This document shows, in pieces, positions 59,105-64,000 of a stretch of DNA of 64,000 nucleotides. The first letter of the stretch is position 1. Every line of letters starts with the position of its first letter. The translations under genes and the position numbers were made by a program. Source of the DNA: Symsagittifera roscoffensis (lineage: Eukaryota; Xenacoelomorpha; Acoela; Convolutidae); the NCBI RefSeq assembly GCF_963678635.1, contig NC_087065.1:5977209-6041208 (forward strand). Reading direction: 5' to 3'. The notes below the pieces were generated by a model. That model was given only the letters and a program-made list of their open reading frames with translations, searched no databases and had not been told where the DNA came from.

Positions 59105-62100
59105 CTTGTAAGAACATACCTTCTATGTCCGCTGAGACGGCGTACTTGTGTTGACGGAACCTCAACAGTACAAAAATAAGATTTTGAAGGAGATCCGGGC
59201 CAACCAAGAGAGATCTATTTAAGGAAGTGCCATGAAATTTCGATGCTCCATTGAGCACACGGCGCACCTTGCCGGGTTTGTTCGGGTTCAAAACCGGATG
59301 GTGTGGAAGATACCATTCACGTTCGGCTCGTGAGCTGGGATCGTGCGGGTTGACGGTTATGACATATCCTTTACTTATATCTTCTCTGATTGTTTCGGTA
59401 TACTTCTCGCGAAGTAACGGATCTTTATCTAATCTTTTCTCTAACGACTTCAATTGGGCTAATGAAGAATAATAATTGTTAGGCAAGCTAACATCATTAT
59501 CACTCCACAGCATCGGTACAGTGTAACGCTCACCATCGTGAACGGTTCCAGTTTTTAGGATCGACAAAGCACGCTTGTCTGCGGCGGAACGGGCATCTAC
59601 TTGCTTGAACGCACCATACGACTCTAACTCATACCAAGTTTTGATTTGGTCGGTCAGAGAAGTATCGTCCGTGACGCAGTTAAAGGAAGAAGAATTTAAG
59701 GACGAACGATCAGGAGACGGACCACTAATGACCCAACCTATCGGAAGTCGGACGGCGCACGGTGAGTCAAGTTCATCTCCGAAGACATGTTCGAGGGGTC
59801 TTATCGCATGATAGAAGTCCTGTCCTATAACTATCTCAATCTCTTTGTAATTATACGCAGTCGTCTTTAACGGGGCTAGTTGCGGGTATTTGACCTGCAA
59901 TTCGGAAACGTTTATAACATCGGGTCCTATATACATGTTGTGCTTAACGAAAGCGACAAACGAAAACGAAAATTCACTTTCATTGGGCTTTGCGGAAACT
60001 TTCAAGTGAACTCGTTGAGTTTTAGATACCTTGGCTGAGTTAAAACCATCGGTCGTAACATTTACGGGCGTGCCAACTAATTTCAGACGTTCAACGAGTG
60101 CCGCGGAAACCCAAGAATGAGTGGAACCGGTGTCACAAAGTGCTAGTGCATTCGAATTTTCCGAACCAGAGGACACATCTACCAACGCAACGGGAAGAAT
60201 ACCTTTTGCAGTTCCCTCACAAGGTTTAACACAAGCTGCGTTGTTTGCAGAAGTAGTGTTTGTATTAGTTTGAGTCGATGGTGATCGGTCGGCCTCTTTG
60301 GGCGGGAAAAATTTCTCGGTTCCATGAAGAAGCACATTGTGAGTGCTCTCACAGTCCTGTTTTGGGCATTTTCTTGCCTTTTGGCACTTTCGGAAGGTAT
60401 GGTTGCCTTGTAAACAAGAAAAACAGAGCTTTTGTTCTGCTACATATTTAGCCCTCTGTGTTGCGTTTTTCTCTTTGAACACGGAACAGTTCCAGAGTGC
60501 ATGCTGCCCTTTGCATAGCGAGCATGGAGGAAACCTCGTCTTTTCTCTACTTTTCTCATCCTTAGAACTTACCTTAGTGTTACCTGCAAGCACTTTTGTA
60601 ACTACTTTTTGTTTAACTGGCTGCTCGACTTTGACTAAAGATTTCAATCGCTCATGGCCTTCTGCCTTATTCTTAAGCCAATCGTTGAAGTCTAGCAATG
60701 TTAATCGCTGCCAATGTTGTCTAACAGTATGCATGGACCATGCCTCTTTTAGATTTGGAGGAAGCTTACTGACGGCTTGATTTAATAGGTTCACACTTTT
60801 CAAGTCGTCATTGAACGACAAAGACCTAAAAACAGCTACGAGCCCAGAAATCACCGCAGAAAAACTTATAACATGGTCAGAGTTGTGCATCTTCAATGCG
60901 GGAAAATTCTTCAACTTATCCAAATGTGCACCAACTACAACATGAGGTTGCCCAAACTTTCTCTGGAGAGTTGCTAGAGCATCCTTATACAACACTCCAT
61001 TGTAGCCGTATTCCGCAATTGCACTCTTGGTTTTGTCTTTAACGTGTGTTTTCAGATATTTGAGTTTTTCATCATCAGTTAGCATAGCCGAATCAACTGT
61101 TGCTTGGAACTGCCCGAACCATTCATACCAGTTAAGTGGTTCTCCATCAAACACTTCCAAGTTCAACTCCGGTAGACGGTCTTTGCGGCTATGCAGAATG
61201 ATATCTGCTAACTCTCTCGCCGAGATGGGTTGTTCGCTATTAGGCACGTAAGACGGGCCCGTAGTGGGCGCAGGATATGTAGGTGGATAACCTTGATGCG
61301 CTGTTTCAACAACTGGATGAGTTTGCGGCTGGGTGTAATACACAGTCCCAAAACTTGTATAGGGAACTACGGTGTTTGGTGGAACAACAGGAGTTGTCAC
61401 TGAGAAAACGTTTGAGGGCGGTGCGCAGTATTGAGGAACTGGCATCGTTTGCGCAGTCGCGGCAGGTCTCCACAAACTGCTATACGGGTTATAGTGTTCA
61501 CTTGAGAAACTTGTTGGGTTGTTTGGAACATTTATAGGTTGATGGGATGGCGCTGCAGGCGCCTGATACCCAGTTGAAACGGGGCCGGAATGTGGTTGAC
61601 TGACCGGAAGCAAAGAGGGAATAGGAACGGTTGACGGGACAAATGGTTGAATAATCGGAAGCGAAATGGGAATCGGAACGGTTAATGGAGGAACAAAAGG
61701 TTGACTCGCCGGAAGCGAAACTGGATTAGTAACGGTCGACACAGAAGGCGGTGCCACATTAATGGTGGGATTACCAAAGGGCATTGAAGCGGGAATGCTA
61801 CCACTTGCTTGTGGTATCAGATTGTGATTTTGCGAAACTTCAGCATGAGGTGTTGAAGCTAAGTGTGGACTAACAAAGTTTGAGCTGGAGGCAACGAACT
61901 GTGGTAAACTAGATGGGTTCTCGATTGAGTGCAATGACAGACGCGATTGGACCAAACTTGATCTCTGAGCCTGAATTCGATTCCTATTGTGGCCTCCCGG
62001 TTCACTGTATGTGGTTTGACCAGCGTTGACGACGGCACCCCCACTGACGACGGCACCAACCCCTTGCAAAACATCAGTAGCAATCAAAGTGGAACTCTCG

Positions 62101-62720
62101 ACTACTGGATGACTTTGCTCTGAGCTTGCAACAACTTCGGCCTGCTCTTGCTCAGTGACAACGTTTTCTACCCATTGTTCAGTACGTTGTGGGTCAACAT
62201 GTGTTACGCTAGCATTTCCTATCTTCTCACTTGCTGCAGAAAGCTCTTCTTCCAACTCGAATTCCTTTAACTCAATTTCAGCCAGTTTCTTGCGGTGTAC
62301 CTCAGCTAGTTCTTCCAACTCTAAATTACCTTGCTGTTCTTTTATTTTATTTTGCTGCGCTTTCAACTTCAATGACACCTTTGCTTGTCTCTCAAGTTCC
62401 TCCTGCTGCTTCTTCAAAACCAACAAATCTCGCCTCTTCTCAGTTGATGTTTTTGACTGCGCGACGGTATAGCGACTGGATTTATGCGAACCTGATTTAT
62501 GATGTCGACTACTGTACCGCGACACCTTAGAGCGCGCATCTGCTTCATGTGAATCTTGCGGTTGTGTTGTAACGATCGTACTTAACGATTCTGCAACATT
62601 GTCAAGCTCTGTTTCCTCAGGTTCAACGTTTAAGCCAGCTTTATATGATGCAGCCTTCTGTAAAACTGTATCGTTTCTTGATGTAACCGTATGAAGCCAC
62701 ATATCCTGCGCTGGTATCAA
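58995..62720 (-). CDS. BEL/Pao gag-protease-RT N-terminal polyprotein (broken frame)
   Basis: 1241 codons. Residues 100-170 are a charged coiled coil. Residues 305-500 are rich in Pro, Ser and Val and look disordered. Residues 515-665 match the gag-like domain typical of BEL/Pao elements (Pfam DUF1759). Two zinc-binding knuckles follow (C733/C736/H740/C745 and C766/C769/H774/C779), and then a third Cys/His cluster. The aspartic protease has LCDTGST with D863. RT begins near 1135 and has its first catalytic Asp at D1198 (ADIEGMF). True RT sequence ends near 1216 at the T7 run; the final residues are out of frame. It opens at a TTG with no ATG, because the real start lies in the upstream frame (62717-62923). 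Confidence 0.9.
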   Translation of the reverse strand: MIPAQDMWLHTVTSRNDTVLQKAASYKAGLNVEPEETELDNVAESLSTIVTTQPQDSHEADARSKVSRYSSRHHKSGSHKSSRYTVAQSKTSTEKRRDLLVLKKQQEELERQAKVSLKLKAQQNKIKEQQGNLELEELAEVHRKKLAEIELKEFELEEELSAASEKIGNASVTHVDPQRTEQWVENVVTEQEQAEVVASSEQSHPVVESSTLIATDVLQGVGAVVSGGAVVNAGQTTYSEPGGHNRNRIQAQRSSLVQSRLSLHSIENPSSLPQFVASSSNFVSPHLASTPHAEVSQNHNLIPQASGSIPASMPFGNPTINVAPPSVSTVTNPVSLPASQPFVPPLTVPIPISLPIIQPFVPSTVPIPSLLPVSQPHSGPVSTGYQAPAAPSHQPINVPNNPTSFSSEHYNPYSSLWRPAATAQTMPVPQYCAPPSNVFSVTTPVVPPNTVVPYTSFGTVYYTQPQTHPVVETAHQGYPPTYPAPTTGPSYVPNSEQPISARELADIILHSRKDRLPELNLEVFDGEPLNWYEWFGQFQATVDSAMLTDDEKLKYLKTHVKDKTKSAIAEYGYNGVLYKDALATLQRKFGQPHVVVGAHLDKLKNFPALKMHNSDHVISFSAVISGLVAVFRSLSFNDDLKSVNLLNQAVSKLPPNLKEAWSMHTVRQHWQRLTLLDFNDWLKNKAEGHERLKSLVKVEQPVKQKVVTKVLAGNTKVSSKDEKSREKTRFPPCSLCKGQHALWNCSVFKEKNATQRAKYVAEQKLCFSCLQGNHTFRKCQKARKCPKQDCESTHNVLLHGTEKFFPPKEADRSPSTQTNTNTTSANNAACVKPCEGTAKGILPVALVDVSSGSENSNALALCDTGSTHSWVSAALVERLKLVGTPVNVTTDGFNSAKVSKTQRVHLKVSAKPNESEFSFSFVAFVKHNMYIGPDVINVSELQVKYPQLAPLKTTAYNYKEIEIVIGQDFYHAIRPLEHVFGDELDSPCAVRLPIGWVISGPSPDRSSLNSSSFNCVTDDTSLTDQIKTWYELESYGAFKQVDARSAADKRALSILKTGTVHDGERYTVPMLWSDNDVSLPNNYYSSLAQLKSLEKRLDKDPLLREKYTETIREDISKGYVITVNPHDPSSRAEREWYLPHHPVLNPNKPGKVRRVLNGASKFHGTSLNRSLLVGPDLLQNLIFVLLRFRQHKYAVSADIEGMFLQVGVLARDQPSLRFFVAGGPHFKCGGSPIHPSYFWRS

Positions 62721-62923
62721 TCTAACTTAATCAATTCCTCATTTATTTCAACTGCAGTCTCTATCAGGCTCTTGCAATTCTGTATCTGAGTGTCAATCTT
62801 TGATGAGCGACTCTGACTTTCAATGTTCTCAATTATAATTTCATGGCACTTGTACAGTTCATTTTCAAGCTTGGTTCGCTTCGCAAATAACCTTTGAACC
62901 CTCTTCTGAAAGTTCTCATCCAT
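62717..62923 (-). CDS. BEL/Pao gag N-terminus (broken frame)
   Basis: 68 codons from an ATG at 62921-62923. The peptide is helical and charged, with the heptad pattern of a coiled coil (residues 5-66), ending EELIKLD. Its stop TGA overlaps the first codon of the large gag frame, and the two read as one continuous gag with a one-base phase change. No slippery heptamer is visible at the join, so a mutation is likelier than programmed frameshifting. Confidence 0.75.
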   Translation of the reverse strand: MDENFQKRVQRLFAKRTKLENELYKCHEIIIENIESQSRSSKIDTQIQNCKSLIETAVEINEELIKLD

Positions 62924-63013
62924 GGCTCTAGGGTCTATACTTAACTCAAACTATACTTAACGGTTATCGGGCGTTTGCGGGGCGATTCGGAACGGTTTTC
63001 GGTGAGTAAAGTT

Positions 63014-63128
63014 ACCAATGGGGCTGGGGATTAAGTAAGTCGGTTGATATCAAACAACACACACGGAGTAAACCTGAGGATGAATAAAACCAACTTAACT
63101 TACTTAATATCACCTCCCTGACCACTTA
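63014..63128. repeat. Hairpin repeat R1
   Basis: Stem ATTAAGTAAGT (63030-63040) pairs perfectly with ACTTACTTAAT (63098-63108) across a 57-nt loop. The loop holds a conserved AACAACACAC block and a CCTGAGGATGAA block. The repeat opens with ACCAATGGGG and closes with GACCACTTA. Confidence 0.85.
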
Positions 63129-63210
63129 GGATGATGTTACGGCGTACGAAATTTGTTGAACGGTCGTACGACGGTGCGTCACTACTAATCGGCTAGTAGC
63201 TCGACGAATT

Positions 63211-63327
63211 ACCAAGAGGTTTGGGAATTAAGCAAGTCGGTTGAAAACCAACAACACACGCGGAGCAAACCTGAGGATGAAAGACAACAACTTAACTTGC
63301 TTAATTTTACCGTCCCGGACCACTTAG
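63211..63327. repeat. Hairpin repeat R2
   Basis: Stem ATTAAGCAAGT (63227-63237) with ACTTGCTTAAT (63295-63305), extendable by one A-T; loop again 57 nt with the same two conserved blocks. Starts 197 bp after R1. Confidence 0.85.
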
Positions 63328-63403
63328 TCAGTCGTTGCGAAACGAATGTTTTGAAAAGCGAACGGATGCAAACAGGTATCAAGTCGTTGTAAACCTTAAG
63401 TTT

Positions 63404-63520
63404 ACCAATGGGGTTGGAGAATCAGGCAAATCGGTTAAGTTCCAACAACACACGCAGAAAAAACCTGAGGATGAAAAAACTCAACTTAATTTGCCTGATA
63501 TTTCGCTACATGACCACTTA
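63404..63520. repeat. Hairpin repeat R3
   Basis: Stem ATCAGGCAAAT (63421-63431) with ATTTGCCTGAT (63489-63499); loop 57 nt with the same conserved blocks. Starts 193 bp after R2. Confidence 0.85.
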
Positions 63521-63606
63521 CCATAAGGTTGGTGTCATGTTACAGCACAGTTTCGCAGAATTATGGGGACGTTTTGACGATTTTTTGGAAATTTTTTACT
63601 TTTTTC

Positions 63607-63630
63607 CCAAAATTTTTCGGAAAATTTTGG
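63607..63630. repeat. 10-bp AT-rich hairpin
   Basis: CCAAAATTTT (63607-63616) and AAAATTTTGG (63621-63630) are perfect inverted repeats around a 4-nt loop. Confidence 0.8.
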
Positions 63631-63735
63631 TCGACAGGTTCGAGTCGCAAACCAATCCAAAAAACTAGTCCAGTACCTTTTGTCTATGTTCCGTTTTTCT
63701 GGACTTTCAATCCGTTCACAATTACTCAAAAATTT

Positions 63736-63758
63736 GTGGTATCGGGAAAAAATACCAC
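63736..63758. repeat. 7-bp hairpin
   Basis: GTGGTAT (63736-63742) pairs with ATACCAC (63752-63758) around a 9-nt loop; directly followed by TTGT and AGCTTGCTTTGAGTT. Confidence 0.75.
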
Positions 63759-64000
63759 TTGTAGCTTGCTTTGAGTTGAGATACACAATAAGACACCGTA
63801 TGTAATTTTATTGCACAAAAAAGTTTATAAAGATTAGACTAGTCTTACAGTTTTTGACGGTTTTGGAGATTGGGCGGTCACCGGGAAAAATCCAAAAACT
63901 TCGGGTGTCGAGAAAAACACAGCTCCACTTTGACCACAAGTCAACAATCAGGACACCTGAACAGGCCTCTCTTCCGCTAGTCAGTCTGCTCTTTCGTCAG

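Larger units (their letters stand above)
55773..64000 (-). mobile_element. BEL/Pao LTR retrotransposon, 5' end outside window
   Basis: Transcribed on the minus strand, so the 3' end is at the left. The order read right to left is non-coding leader, gag N-terminus, gag with zinc knuckles, aspartic protease, reverse transcriptase, RNase H, integrase, 3' LTR. Protease before RT, RNase H then integrase, and the Pao-type segment between RT and RNase H identify the BEL/Pao group. The insertion point at 55772/55773 lies in a tRNA array unit, about 50 bp past where that unit's tRNA 3' end would be, and tRNA and element point the same way. Two frame changes (about 62718 and 59064-59070) and a stop (58628-58630) mean it is no longer autonomous. 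No 5' LTR was found up to 64000. Confidence 0.85.
62924..64000 (-). other. Non-coding leader upstream of gag
   Basis: About 1.08 kb without a credible coding frame; the short plus-strand ORFs here lie over hairpins and AT tracts and have no family features. It contains three covarying hairpin repeats (63014-63520), several smaller inverted repeats, and AT-rich sequence to the window edge. It probably belongs to the element's 5' untranslated region, but without the 5' LTR this is inference. No primer-binding site could be named. Confidence 0.6.

Noticed and set aside
63014-63520. Hammerhead ribozyme in the hairpin repeats (CCTGAGGATGAA resembles part of the core)
   Set aside because: The CTGANGA core is interrupted, there is no matching GAAAC segment in a second helix, and the minus strand has no core either.
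63014-63520. C/D-box snoRNA, from CTGA and GATGA in the loop
   Set aside because: The boxes are in the loop centre and in the wrong order for terminal C and D boxes flanked by the stem.
63535-63786. Overlapping 81-86 codon ORFs near the right edge
   Set aside because: They cross AT-rich hairpins on both strands, have low-complexity Phe/Lys-rich translations and match nothing recognisable.

Overview
The window is animal nuclear DNA. The evidence is a BEL/Pao LTR retrotransposon (a group known only from metazoans), a Helitron, and tRNA genes with internal Pol III promoters and T-run terminators. The DNA is AT-rich and dominated by repeats. An invertebrate seems likely, but the sequence alone does not fix the species.

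Positions 1-55772 are a tandem array on a period of about 565 bp. Each unit carries one tRNA-like gene on the minus strand. I located 90 copies. Eleven are letter-for-letter the same 74-nt tRNA-Asn(GTT), about twenty more differ only by tolerable changes, and the rest are damaged to varying degrees. The array has recognisable subfamilies of 3' trailer, higher-order blocks (about 1130, 2357 and 3379 bp), two spreading deletion types, and copies whose anticodon has changed to GTA, GTC, GGT or GAT. All short ORFs in this region are by-products of the repeat.

Positions 5937-9862 are a non-autonomous Helitron inserted into one array unit. It starts TC, ends CTAG after a GCACC/GGTGC hairpin, and sits between A and T with no target duplication. 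Removing it restores a 567-bp unit. Its interior is a minisatellite of 167-174 bp units, with one unit inverted at the left edge.

From 55773 to the right edge lies a BEL/Pao element on the minus strand. It inserted into another array unit about 50 bp beyond where that unit's tRNA would end. A probable 3' LTR (55773-56245) is followed by the integrase, RNase H, reverse transcriptase, protease and gag coding parts, read right to left. The coding region has two frame changes and one in-frame stop, so this copy is dead or nearly so. The 5' LTR is not visible and should lie beyond 64000.

The most unusual part is the non-coding stretch at 63014-63520. Three diverged repeats there each form an 11-bp stem around a 57-nt loop. 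Four stem positions have changed between repeats with the pairing base changed to match, which is strong evidence for a selected RNA (or cruciform) structure. I do not recognise its family.
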